Source: Paenibacillus castaneae
GTDB taxonomy: Bacteria; Bacillota; Bacilli; Paenibacillales; Paenibacillaceae
Reading direction: 5' to 3'
DNA: 64,000 nt
Assembly (NCBI RefSeq): GCF_002884445.1
Contig: NZ_KZ614144.1
Location: 1,812,290-1,876,289, forward strand
Shown here: piece by piece, positions 26,217-35,040 of the stretch
How the letters are laid out: each line of letters begins with the position of its first letter
Position numbering within the stretch: the stretch's first letter is position 1
Made by a program: the position numbers and the translations under genes
Notes under the pieces: generated by a model
What the model saw: only the letters and a program-made list of their open reading frames with translations
Told to the model about the DNA's origin: nothing
Database searches by the model: none

Positions 26217-27533
26217 ATGCAAAGAAGCTTTTTACTCATTTCACCTCTTTTGTTATCCGTTATGCTGGTCATATCAGCCTGTGGAGTTGATCCTACAGAT
26301 ACGAATAAACCTACCGACTCCAAGAACATCACGTTATCTCTCCGCCATACGCAAATTAAGGAAACAAGCAAAACCCGTTTGAAAATTTTAGAGGATGTTG
26401 TTGAGAAAACACAAGAGGAATATAAAGGGCTGACCTTCCAGCTTGAAGGCATTGACGAGATCGTTAATCGCGATCAGAAGCTGAAAGCTGAGATGGCAGC
26501 AGGTAACCCTCCAGACATATTTGAAGTGTTCGGAGGAGCTGATCTTGCTCTTTATGTGAAAGCTAACCGCATGCTGGACTTGACGCCTATCATTGAAGAG
26601 CTTGGCCTGAAAAACAAGTTCACCAGCTTGGATGAGTTTACAATTGACGGTAAAGTGTATGGGCTTCCATTCGCAGGCTATAGTGAGGCTGTTTTCTACA
26701 ACAAGAAAATGTTCTCGGAACTAGGCTTGGAAGTGCCAACGACTTGGGAAAAATTGCTTGAGATTTCTGAGAAAATCAAAGATGCGGGCTACACGCCGTT
26801 CGGCTTGGCTGCCAAGGATGGCTGGATTACCGGCATGTTATGGAATACGATTATGGAGCGTCATGTTGGAATTGAAGCGTTAAATAAAGTCGTATCGGGC
26901 GAAACGAAATGGACGGATAAAAACTTCATAAAAGGCTTTACTTCCTACGTTGAGCTTGTTAACAAAGATTATTTCACGAAGGGCGCTCTGGGGCTTCCTA
27001 ACGCTGACCAAGGTTCACAGCTGCTTCGCGGCAAAGCGGCAATGGTATTTACGGGAACCTGGGATGCCAACCGTTTCTCCGGCGATGAAGCGGGCGATCT
27101 GAGGGGACAAATCGGCTACTTTGCGTTTCCTTCTATTGAAGGAGGCGCTGGCGATCAAACATCCATCAACGCTTCGTATTCCAACGGCTTTGGCTTCTCC
27201 GCCAACCTGAATGATGATCAAGTGGCTGCAGTCAAAAGATTTATTGCTAATTTCTATACGGAACAGGTCCAAAAGCGTACATTGGTAGAAGATAAAACGC
27301 TTCCATCCATGAGGCTCAGCGACTTGTCAGGCGTAGATCCGCTGACTACTGAAATATTAACGGTAATGGCGAATGCCTCCAGTTATTGGAAAGCGTATGA
27401 TGCTATCGTTCAACCAGCTGTAGGAGCGGACATCAACGTTAGCATCCAAGAGCTTATCGGAAAAGTAAGCACGCCGGAACAAGCGGCAGAGAAAATTCAG
27501 GCATCGCAGGAAAGAGCAAACGCAGCTAAGTAA
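26217..27533 (+). CDS. ABC-type sugar-binding lipoprotein (family 1)
   Basis: 438 aa. Lipoprotein signal with lipobox ISAC (Cys about residue 22). The mature part is a family 1 extracellular solute-binding fold (DEIVNRDQKLKAEMAAGNPPDIFEVFG; GLPFAGYSEAVFYNKKMF). It captures sugars or oligosaccharides for an ABC importer. RBS AAGGAGG precedes the start. No permease or ATPase genes are nearby. Instead it is followed by a YesM/YesN pair and a NagZ-like enzyme, so the sensor kinase may read this protein or the membrane partners may be encoded elsewhere. Confidence 0.9.
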   Translation: MQRSFLLISPLLLSVMLVISACGVDPTDTNKPTDSKNITLSLRHTQIKETSKTRLKILEDVVEKTQEEYKGLTFQLEGIDEIVNRDQKLKAEMAAGNPPDIFEVFGGADLALYVKANRMLDLTPIIEELGLKNKFTSLDEFTIDGKVYGLPFAGYSEAVFYNKKMFSELGLEVPTTWEKLLEISEKIKDAGYTPFGLAAKDGWITGMLWNTIMERHVGIEALNKVVSGETKWTDKNFIKGFTSYVELVNKDYFTKGALGLPNADQGSQLLRGKAAMVFTGTWDANRFSGDEAGDLRGQIGYFAFPSIEGGAGDQTSINASYSNGFGFSANLNDDQVAAVKRFIANFYTEQVQKRTLVEDKTLPSMRLSDLSGVDPLTTEILTVMANASSYWKAYDAIVQPAVGADINVSIQELIGKVSTPEQAAEKIQASQERANAAK

Positions 27534-27566
27534 TTTCGACAGGATAAGAGAAAAGGAGTCTGCTAG

Positions 27567-29378
27567 ATGAACTTGAGACCGAAATTGATGCTTGCCTTTA
27601 TATTTCTAATTATCATTCCGATGATTGGTCTCGGCATATTCTCTTTCCTGCATTCAGAGACACTTCTCGAGAAAAAATATAGCGAGCAAACTGAAATTTC
27701 ACTCAGAGCAGTAGGCGGGAATATCCGTTATTTCTTCCGTGAGCTGGATCAGCTCTCCGACGGCAATCTCACAAGCTCGGAGGTCCAGGACACGCTTAAA
27801 TACAGTAAGCATACGACAGATGATGCCAGTGCACTCATTGCCATTAACCAGGCTGAGAAAGAAATGAAGCGTATTTTGTTTCAGCATCCGGCCGTCAGCT
27901 TTGTGGTACTTTATGCGAAGGATGGGACAATGTTTCGCGCGTTCCGCAATGATCCCATCACCTTTAAACCTATTTCCTTCGTTATGCTGGAGCAGAATTC
28001 CCTCTACAAAGAGGTTATGAAGCTTGGCGGCAGGCCGCTCTGGATTGGCCCCTATGAGCAGCGTGAGCTTACAGGCGTTGATCCGCCTTTATTTACGCAA
28101 ATGCGCGTCGTAAAGGATATGGAAACTTTTAATGATCTTGGCGTGATGATTACACAGTATAAAACAGAAGAGATTTCAAGCATGCTCAAAGCCTTTCAAA
28201 ACCCGCAAGCCGATGCTGTAGAAACAAGGTATCTTATCGTTAATAAATCGGGCCTTATTATGCTGGACAGCAAGAATGAATTTGACGGCCATAACATTAA
28301 TGAGCAAACCAATTCACTGCCGCAACTGACGAATAATTATGTCAGCTCAAGGGTTGAGTTTGAGGGCGTTGACAGTCTAGTTTCGTCCTATCAATTGGAT
28401 CGTAATGAGTGGACGCTTATTTCGGTTAAGCCGTGGAATTCGCTTACGAATGAGAATGTGCGATTTGTACAGTGGATTGGCATGATTACGGTGCTTGGCT
28501 TACTGTCTGCGGTACTGTTCAATGTTTTCTTCGTAAATCGGGTAGCGAAATCGATCATCAAAGTCGTAAGGAAAATGAAATTGGTTGAGCAAGGCATGCT
28601 CGACATTCGAATAACGGCACAGGGCAAGGATGAAACAGTGCTGCTCGCAAAAAGCTTCAATAGCATGGTGGAGCGAATAGGGAGCTTGCTTAGCGAGGTT
28701 CGGAGAGAGCAAGCCCGCAAGCAGCATGCGGAGATGATGCTGATGCAGGCTCAAATCAAGCCTCATTTTCTATTTAATACGCTGGAATCGATTAATGCCC
28801 TTGCGGCGCAAAATGAAGGCGCGAAAATTATGCTTATGGTGCGCAGATTAAGCAATCTGCTTCGCACAAGCATGCATCATTCCGAAGAAATAGGAATCAA
28901 TCAAGAAATTGAGCATGTCCGCAGCTATTTGGAAATTCAAAAGTACCGTTTCGAGGAGCTGTTCACCTATGAATTGAATGTTTCTACAGAAGCGCTGGAT
29001 TATTCAATCTTAAAGCTTACGCTGCAGCCGCTTGTTGAGAACAGCATTCAGCATGGTTTTGAAGGATATGAGGATGGACAAGGAATTATCTCGCTGGACG
29101 TATGCGTGCAGGCCCACCAAATCGTCATTATGGTGAGCGACAACGGAAGAGGCATGAGTACAGGCGTATTAACGAAGTTAGCGGCTAACTCATATCCTTC
29201 GAGCAAGCCGTCTAATACTGCGGAGATTGGTGAAAGAAGGGGACTTGGACTGCGCAATGTTGCAGACCGGCTGCGGATTCATTATGGCCCGTCCTTCGGT
29301 TTGTGGATTTGCAGTGAAGAGGGCAGCGGAACGGTTATACGCTGCGTCATTCCGAAGAGCAGAGGTGATCAGCTATGA
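27567..29378 (+). CDS. YesM-family sensor histidine kinase
   Basis: 603 aa. Transmembrane helices at about residues 7-25 and 295-315 flank an extracytoplasmic dCache-like sensor. HAMP follows (VVRKMKLVEQGMLDIRI), then the His_kinase domain with the phospho-acceptor in QIKPHFLFNTLE (His about 399) and a GHKL ATPase (DNGRGM, GLGLRNVADRL). RBS AAAGGAG precedes ATG. The gene overlaps the YesN-type regulator by 4 nt. It is expected to control local sugar-uptake genes. Confidence 0.93.
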   Translation: MNLRPKLMLAFIFLIIIPMIGLGIFSFLHSETLLEKKYSEQTEISLRAVGGNIRYFFRELDQLSDGNLTSSEVQDTLKYSKHTTDDASALIAINQAEKEMKRILFQHPAVSFVVLYAKDGTMFRAFRNDPITFKPISFVMLEQNSLYKEVMKLGGRPLWIGPYEQRELTGVDPPLFTQMRVVKDMETFNDLGVMITQYKTEEISSMLKAFQNPQADAVETRYLIVNKSGLIMLDSKNEFDGHNINEQTNSLPQLTNNYVSSRVEFEGVDSLVSSYQLDRNEWTLISVKPWNSLTNENVRFVQWIGMITVLGLLSAVLFNVFFVNRVAKSIIKVVRKMKLVEQGMLDIRITAQGKDETVLLAKSFNSMVERIGSLLSEVRREQARKQHAEMMLMQAQIKPHFLFNTLESINALAAQNEGAKIMLMVRRLSNLLRTSMHHSEEIGINQEIEHVRSYLEIQKYRFEELFTYELNVSTEALDYSILKLTLQPLVENSIQHGFEGYEDGQGIISLDVCVQAHQIVIMVSDNGRGMSTGVLTKLAANSYPSSKPSNTAEIGERRGLGLRNVADRLRIHYGPSFGLWICSEEGSGTVIRCVIPKSRGDQL

Positions 29379-31018
29379 CAGGTAAAGTGCTTCTAATTGA
29401 CGATGAGGCGCATATTACACGAAATTTAGAAAAAGTTATTCCCTGGGAAATGCTCGGATTGACCGTTGGAGGCACAGCGAAAAATGGTGTTGAAGCATTG
29501 GAGCTTATGGAGCAGCAAACGTTTGATTTATTGCTTTGTGATATTCGGATGCCGGTCATGGACGGCTTGGAGCTTGTGCGGCATATTCGTGATAAAGCGA
29601 TTCCTTGCGATATTATTATGCTGTCTGGCTATCAGGATTTTACTTATACGCGAACAGCGATTCAATTCGGGGTTAATGATTATGTACTGAAGCCGATACC
29701 TTATGATGAATTAACGGGTGTTATTGCAAGGGTCATGTCCAGCCAGCGAAGCAAGCAGAAGCAGCTGCATCAGGAGAAACAGAAGCTGGGCCGGATGATT
29801 GATCTGGCTAGTGAGAAGATTTTGTACGACATTATTATGGACTATACCGATGTTACGGCAGACAACTGGCTTCTAACGGGAGATGAGCAGCAGCTCAAGC
29901 GTCAGCAATTCGTATTGATTGTGCTTGATTTGGACGTAAGCTCAGAGAAAACGAAGGATTGGCGAGACTGGTCGGATAAGGAAAGAAAGCTGTGGAACTT
30001 CGCTGTTTGCAACGTGCTGCGTGAGCAGCTGCGGCAAAACGGGCTGCATCATGCGGTTATTCAAATTCGCGATGGCGAATGGTGTGTGCTTATTGAAACA
30101 GAGAAGACAGCCGCTTTCGATATTGCGATTATTAGAGGCTGGGCAGATATACTGCTAGCCACAATCAAAAACCACGTCAAGCTATCCTTATTTGCGGGTA
30201 TTTATCATAAGTTTGCAGCTGTTGCTGATTTATCATTAGCCTACAGGTCTGTGCAGCAAGGAATGCAGCTAACGCCTGTTCATGACATTATCGCCATTTA
30301 TCCTTCTGATCAGCAGCAATCATCGATCGCGGATCAAGCATTCTGGGACACAGCGGAGAAGATTATAGGGGCGGTCAAGCGCGGGGATACGGTCGGCGTG
30401 GATAGTGAGCTTCAGAGCATTACGCTGCTATTGCAGCGATTGAATGAGCCATCGATTGACCGAGTCAAGCCATTGCTGCATTTCTTCGTTCTGCATCTTA
30501 TGCGAGAGATGAAGGAAATGGGCGTTTTCTCTCGCGAGCAAGAGGATATGCTATGGCGCAGATTAGATCGTCGATTTGGAGTCAAGGATTTGTTATCGGT
30601 TATTCGCGAAGTTACGAATACCGTATCGGAGAAATCGTCAGATAAGAAGAAGCAGTCCGAGTACTCCATGACCGAGGCAAAGTCATTTCTGGATCGCAGC
30701 CTTTACCGTGATCTTAGCGTAGAGGAGACGGCAACTCATGTGGGCCTAAGCACATCCTATTTCAGCCTATTGTTCAAGCAAACGTTTGGGGAAACGTTTA
30801 TTGAATATGTAACTCGGCAGCGAATGGAGCGGGCAAAGGCGTTGCTTGCTGACACGCCGAAGAGCGTGGCACAAATCGCGAAGGAAGTCGGGTATGCGGA
30901 GCGGCGTTATTTCACGAAGGTATTCATGAAATATACGGGAGAGAACCCAACCGACTACCGCAGCAGATTGCAAGACGACTTGCACCATGACGAGGATCTA
31001 ATTGAACCGACTCAATAA
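29375..31018 (+). CDS. YesN-family response regulator with AraC DNA-binding domain
   Basis: 547 aa. Receiver domain (1-120) with phospho-acceptor Asp about 56 in LLCDIRMPVMDG and Lys in YVLKPI. A long linker follows, then two AraC helix-turn-helix motifs in the last about 100 residues (LSVEETATHVGLSTSYFSLLFKQ and SVAQIAKEVGYAERRYFTKVF). The start overlaps the kinase stop (ATGA). It probably activates the binding-protein gene and the hexosaminidase. Confidence 0.94.
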   Translation: MTGKVLLIDDEAHITRNLEKVIPWEMLGLTVGGTAKNGVEALELMEQQTFDLLLCDIRMPVMDGLELVRHIRDKAIPCDIIMLSGYQDFTYTRTAIQFGVNDYVLKPIPYDELTGVIARVMSSQRSKQKQLHQEKQKLGRMIDLASEKILYDIIMDYTDVTADNWLLTGDEQQLKRQQFVLIVLDLDVSSEKTKDWRDWSDKERKLWNFAVCNVLREQLRQNGLHHAVIQIRDGEWCVLIETEKTAAFDIAIIRGWADILLATIKNHVKLSLFAGIYHKFAAVADLSLAYRSVQQGMQLTPVHDIIAIYPSDQQQSSIADQAFWDTAEKIIGAVKRGDTVGVDSELQSITLLLQRLNEPSIDRVKPLLHFFVLHLMREMKEMGVFSREQEDMLWRRLDRRFGVKDLLSVIREVTNTVSEKSSDKKKQSEYSMTEAKSFLDRSLYRDLSVEETATHVGLSTSYFSLLFKQTFGETFIEYVTRQRMERAKALLADTPKSVAQIAKEVGYAERRYFTKVFMKYTGENPTDYRSRLQDDLHHDEDLIEPTQ

Positions 31019-31045
31019 ATGGGAATGAGATGGGAGAGGAAGCAA

Positions 31046-32662
31046 ATGAGCACCAAGCGGGAATGGCAGAGCTGGAGCCTTAGGAAAAAGGTCGGACAAT
31101 TATTCGTATTTGGCTTTCACGGCTTCGAGCCAAGCGAGGGAATCAAACAATTAATCGAAACAAATGGTATTGGCGGTACGATCTATTTCACTCGCAATGT
31201 TAGAAATGCAGAGCAGGTGCATAAACTGAGCGGAGAGCTTCAAAGCATCACGAAAAACGCAGGAAATCCTCCCTTATTCATAGCTATCGATCAAGAGGGC
31301 GGCATGGTTGCGAGGCTTGTTGACGGTGTAACGCTTATGCCGGGGAATATGGCTCTGGGAGCGGCCGGCCAAGCAGAGGGAGCAAGAGAAACTGCGCGCA
31401 TTTGCGGGGAAGAGCTTCGCTATCTAGGTGTTACGATGAATTATGCGCCTTGCATAGACGTGAATAATAATCCAGATAATCCCGTCATTAATGTTCGTTC
31501 ATACAGCGACCGCTCGGACGTAGTGGCTGAGCTTGGCGCAGCCGCTGTTGCCGGATATCAATCAGCGCGGGTGGCGGCGACTGTGAAGCATTTCCCGGGA
31601 CATGGCGATACGGCGGTTGATTCCCATCATGCGCTGCCTATTCTGCTTCATGGACGCGAACGGCTGGAATCAATTGAGCTGAAGCCGTTCCGTGCTGCAA
31701 TAGAAGCGGGTACGGAATGCATAATGACTGCTCATGTTTGCTTGCCTGCGCTTGATCCATCCGGAGTGCCCTCAACCTTATCAGAGCCTGTAATAACGGG
31801 CTTGCTGCGCAAGGAGCTTGGCTATGGAGGAATTGTTGTAACGGATTGCTTGGAGATGGATGCGATCGATCAAAACTATGGCCCGGAGCAGGGAGCGATC
31901 ATGGCGCTTCAAGCAGGCGCGGACATGGTGCTTGTTAGTCATACGTTTGAGAAGCAATGGGCTGCTTTAGAGGCAGTTGCCTCTGCTGTGGAGAACGGTG
32001 AGCTTGCCGAAGCGCGTATTGACGAGGCGCTTGATCGAATCATGAGGCTCAAGGAGAAGCTTATGCTTGAGGAGCCATTGCTGCCTTGGGCGCAGGTGGA
32101 ATCGATGATTGGTACGGAAGCGAATAAAGCTGTGGCCAGAAGGTGGAGTGAAGCTTCGGTCACTCTCGTAAAGGATGATGGAGGCTTGCTGCCTTTAAAC
32201 CGTGCGGAAAGCACGCTTGTTCTATGGCCGGACATCGTCCCCGTATCGGTAGCGGATGAGATGCTCCAAGGAGATGGAACGCTGGGCTATTTCCTTAGCC
32301 AATATGGGGCGAATGTCGTTGAGCGTCAGATGAGTGATGCTGATCCGCTCGCTGATTTGGAGAAATTCGCACAGATCATCGTGGTTACCTATGATGCGTC
32401 CAAGCATGAGTTGGAGCGTAATATTGCACGTGAGGTTGTAAGCCTGGCTCCTGATCGTACAGTAGCCGTATCGGTTCGCAATCCACTTGATTTATTGCTT
32501 TACCCCGATGTGAATACCTATATTGCTGTGTATGAATGCCGGCCTTTAGCGCTTTCCTCAGCCGCAAGAACATTGCTGGGAGACTTGAATCCTGTAGGTA
32601 CGCTGCCGCTGGAAATTTCGGCTGCTTACCCATTTGGCTGGAGTGCAGCAGTGAGCGGTTAA
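31046..32662 (+). CDS. GH3 beta-N-acetylhexosaminidase (NagZ-like)
   Basis: 538 aa. GGGAGAGGAAG precedes ATG 31046, chosen over ATG 31019 which abuts the upstream stop and lacks an RBS. NagZ signatures: AIDQEGGMVARL, KHFPGHGDTAVDSHHALP (about residue 182, with the His/Asp dyad) and MTAHVCLP. A C-terminal alpha/beta domain (about 370-538) is present as in Gram-positive NagZ. No signal peptide, so probably cytosolic. It releases terminal GlcNAc from cell-wall or chitin fragments. Cotranscription with the two-component pair suggests that the imported sugar contains N-acetylglucosamine. Confidence 0.9.
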   Translation: MSTKREWQSWSLRKKVGQLFVFGFHGFEPSEGIKQLIETNGIGGTIYFTRNVRNAEQVHKLSGELQSITKNAGNPPLFIAIDQEGGMVARLVDGVTLMPGNMALGAAGQAEGARETARICGEELRYLGVTMNYAPCIDVNNNPDNPVINVRSYSDRSDVVAELGAAAVAGYQSARVAATVKHFPGHGDTAVDSHHALPILLHGRERLESIELKPFRAAIEAGTECIMTAHVCLPALDPSGVPSTLSEPVITGLLRKELGYGGIVVTDCLEMDAIDQNYGPEQGAIMALQAGADMVLVSHTFEKQWAALEAVASAVENGELAEARIDEALDRIMRLKEKLMLEEPLLPWAQVESMIGTEANKAVARRWSEASVTLVKDDGGLLPLNRAESTLVLWPDIVPVSVADEMLQGDGTLGYFLSQYGANVVERQMSDADPLADLEKFAQIIVVTYDASKHELERNIAREVVSLAPDRTVAVSVRNPLDLLLYPDVNTYIAVYECRPLALSSAARTLLGDLNPVGTLPLEISAAYPFGWSAAVSG

Positions 32663-32696
32663 AGGGTATCACTTTAAGGCAGTCACCGTATGATCA

Positions 32697-32726
32697 GGTC
32701 AACCAGAGATGCTGGTTGGCCTTTTT
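32697..32726 (+). terminator. Terminator after the hexosaminidase gene
   Basis: GGTCAACCA pairs with TGGTTGGCC around a 7-nt loop, followed by five T. Confidence 0.85.
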
Positions 32727-32735
32727 CTGTATAAA

Positions 32736-33878
32736 CTACTGTCCAATCAGATTAGTATAGGTTAAGTCATGCAAAATGTAGGCTAAGAAAAATACGACAC
32801 AAGGATTCTCGTACTGATGCTGGATTTTCACAAGCTGGTTGTAATAGGTATCAGCATAATGGGGATTATTTCGCATTTCCAGGCTTGTTTTAATAAGCGC
32901 ATCGAGCTTATCCGCAATATCTACCATCTCACCCTCGTAATCATCTGATTTGCTGTCCACGATGAATTCCGTCATGTCTGCATGAAATTCCTTCGGCAGT
33001 TTATTGACCATTAATTGAGCGGTTTCACGCTCGTATTGTTGGAATGCTTCTTTAATTTCCGCGTTATTATGCTTGAAGCTGCTTACGACATCGCCAGAAA
33101 GAGCTTCAGGCAAATCATGCAGCGTAGCTTTTGCAAGAAGCTTATACAGATCAATGCTATTGTTCCCGAAGCGCTCGATTTCGAGCATGCCGTTAAACAA
33201 GGCGAGCGAAGCTACCCGAAAAGAGTGCGTTGCATCGTTATCTGGCACGAGGTTATAGTTACCGTTCCATCTTTTTACCGTGTCCAAATTAATAATATAT
33301 TGAATAAATTCATATACGCCTTCTTCTTTCTCGTATTCCTCCAGCAGCCAAAGGATCGATTGCTGCTCTGTACTTTTAAGCTGAAGCTTCAGCTCTTCAT
33401 ATTTGGCGTGAAAAAAAGGGTTAGTATCGGACTTTGCCTCGCGATGACAGAATAAAAAAGCGTCTAACGTATCGATGGCATCAACTAAACGCCCGATATC
33501 GGAATCGTCATGGGCATTCACAATATAATCGAAGGCAGCTGGCTGCAGAGATTTAGACAGATAGGATACAATTTCTTTGCTCAGCTCGGTTTCGAAGTCC
33601 CTTATATGATTCATAACGAGCGATTCTTTTTTTGTAATGTGCTTGATAGAGCCTGTTCCGGTGTTTTTGAGGTCTGCCCATAGGCATCTAGCGAGCAGCT
33701 TTAATTTATCGACGGAGCGATGCACAATTTTTTCTTCGATAATACCGACCAATAGGGATAAGGCAGCGCATCTAAAGCTATGGCTGGAGGCGCTGTCCTC
33801 GAAGCGCGGTGCGTGCTCGCTCCATCTAGGTACATACTGCATACGGATTATGGTATTCGTGAATTTGCCGTTTTTCAT
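32736..33878 (-). CDS. Tandem HD-domain phosphohydrolase (YfbR-like), first domain degenerate
   Basis: 380 aa from ATG 33878, which follows AAGGGG; a longer start at 33923 lacks a better RBS. It contains two homologous YfbR/HD_3-like domains. The C-terminal copy (about 205-365) keeps HSFRVASL, the HD pair in KATLHDLPEA and DIADKLDAL. The N-terminal copy (about 15-170) has SSHSFRCAAL but WAD in place of the HD pair, so it has probably lost metal binding. YfbR proteins are 5'-deoxynucleotidases; this duplication suggests one catalytic and one structural or regulatory half. No operon partner. Confidence 0.75.
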   Translation of the reverse strand: MKNGKFTNTIIRMQYVPRWSEHAPRFEDSASSHSFRCAALSLLVGIIEEKIVHRSVDKLKLLARCLWADLKNTGTGSIKHITKKESLVMNHIRDFETELSKEIVSYLSKSLQPAAFDYIVNAHDDSDIGRLVDAIDTLDAFLFCHREAKSDTNPFFHAKYEELKLQLKSTEQQSILWLLEEYEKEEGVYEFIQYIINLDTVKRWNGNYNLVPDNDATHSFRVASLALFNGMLEIERFGNNSIDLYKLLAKATLHDLPEALSGDVVSSFKHNNAEIKEAFQQYERETAQLMVNKLPKEFHADMTEFIVDSKSDDYEGEMVDIADKLDALIKTSLEMRNNPHYADTYYNQLVKIQHQYENPCVVFFLAYILHDLTYTNLIGQ

Positions 33879-33996
33879 TCGAATTTCCCCTTTTCTTGAC
33901 TCAATGCTGGAGTTTCCGTTCAAGGTAAGTTCTGTCTATGCTATTATAAAGCTTATGGACAAAAACGACTAGACGAGGTAAACGAGGGGAAAATAG

Positions 33997-34974
33997 ATGA
34001 GAGAGTTTGGTTTGGCATTTAATCGGATTTTTGAAAAATGGATGTTTATCATTATACCGAGCTCTTTGGTGCTTGGATTCGTATTCGCTCCTCAGCTTCA
34101 GCCATTTATTGAAACCGTTCCTTATTTATTCGCATATGTAACATTGACGATGGCGATTGGCTGCGGTCTGGGACAATTACGCGAGGTTATGCGGCGACCG
34201 GGCATTATGGTGCTTACTTTCGTCATAGCGCATGTCATATCGCCGCTAGCAGCTTACGGTATTGGAGTGCTGGTATTTGGAGCCGATTCCCCCTATGTGG
34301 TAGGGCTTGTATTGTTCACGATTATTCCAATAGGGGTATCAACCGTTCTATGGGTAGGAATGTCGGGCGGAAGCGTACCGCTTATGCTCGCCATGGTCGT
34401 ACTTGATTCAGCGCTCAGCCCGCTTGTCGTGCCGACGGGCATTCAACTGTTTTTTGATTCGGCAGTTGAGGTGAAGGCATGGCCTATTATCGTGGATTTG
34501 CTCGTAATTATTGTGCTTCCTACCGTAATCGGTGTCGCGCTCAATGGAATTAGCCGCGGACGCATTCAAGGTGCCGTCCAGCCCTATGCGGCACCGATAT
34601 CTAAATTTTGTTTTGTTGCGGTTGTTTCGCTTAATGCATCAGCGATCGCTCCGCATTTGGAGCAGTTGAAGGAGGATATGCTGGTGCTTGTGCCGCTTGT
34701 TGTTGTATTAGTAGGTATTTGCTACGCATTAGGTTTCATTGGGACAGCTCCACTGCGCAGCTACGAGCAGCAAGTGACAGTGTCTTATGCGACAGGCATG
34801 CGCAATATTTCGCTTGGCATCGTGCTTGCGCTTGGCTATTTCAGTCCACTGGCCGCTGTTCCGGTCGTATTATCGATTCTCATTCAGCAGCCGCTCGCAA
34901 CATTGCATCATTATTATTTACAAAAAATTAATAAAAACAAAGCTGGCGAAACAGCAGCACCGCATGTACGATAA
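33997..34974 (+). CDS. Bile acid:sodium symporter (BASS) family transporter
   Basis: 325 aa with nine or ten hydrophobic helices. Family hallmarks include TMAIGCGLGQLREV, the SPLAAYGIG segment and FTIIPIGVSTVLWVGMSGG (the inverted-repeat core), and YATGMRNISLGI near the C-terminus. Bacterial members carry organic anions such as pantoate or keto acids with Na+; the substrate here is unknown. It is transcribed divergently from the HD-domain gene. Confidence 0.85.
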   Translation: MREFGLAFNRIFEKWMFIIIPSSLVLGFVFAPQLQPFIETVPYLFAYVTLTMAIGCGLGQLREVMRRPGIMVLTFVIAHVISPLAAYGIGVLVFGADSPYVVGLVLFTIIPIGVSTVLWVGMSGGSVPLMLAMVVLDSALSPLVVPTGIQLFFDSAVEVKAWPIIVDLLVIIVLPTVIGVALNGISRGRIQGAVQPYAAPISKFCFVAVVSLNASAIAPHLEQLKEDMLVLVPLVVVLVGICYALGFIGTAPLRSYEQQVTVSYATGMRNISLGIVLALGYFSPLAAVPVVLSILIQQPLATLHHYYLQKINKNKAGETAAPHVR

Positions 34975-35040
34975 ATAAAGTAGAAATGACGTCTGAACGT
35001 TATCTGTAATTAATTGTGAAACAAGGAGGGAAATTGGCAG

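Noticed and set aside
33015..33455. 146-codon plus-strand ORF opposite the HD-domain gene
   Set aside because: Antisense shadow of a clearly coding gene with conserved motifs.
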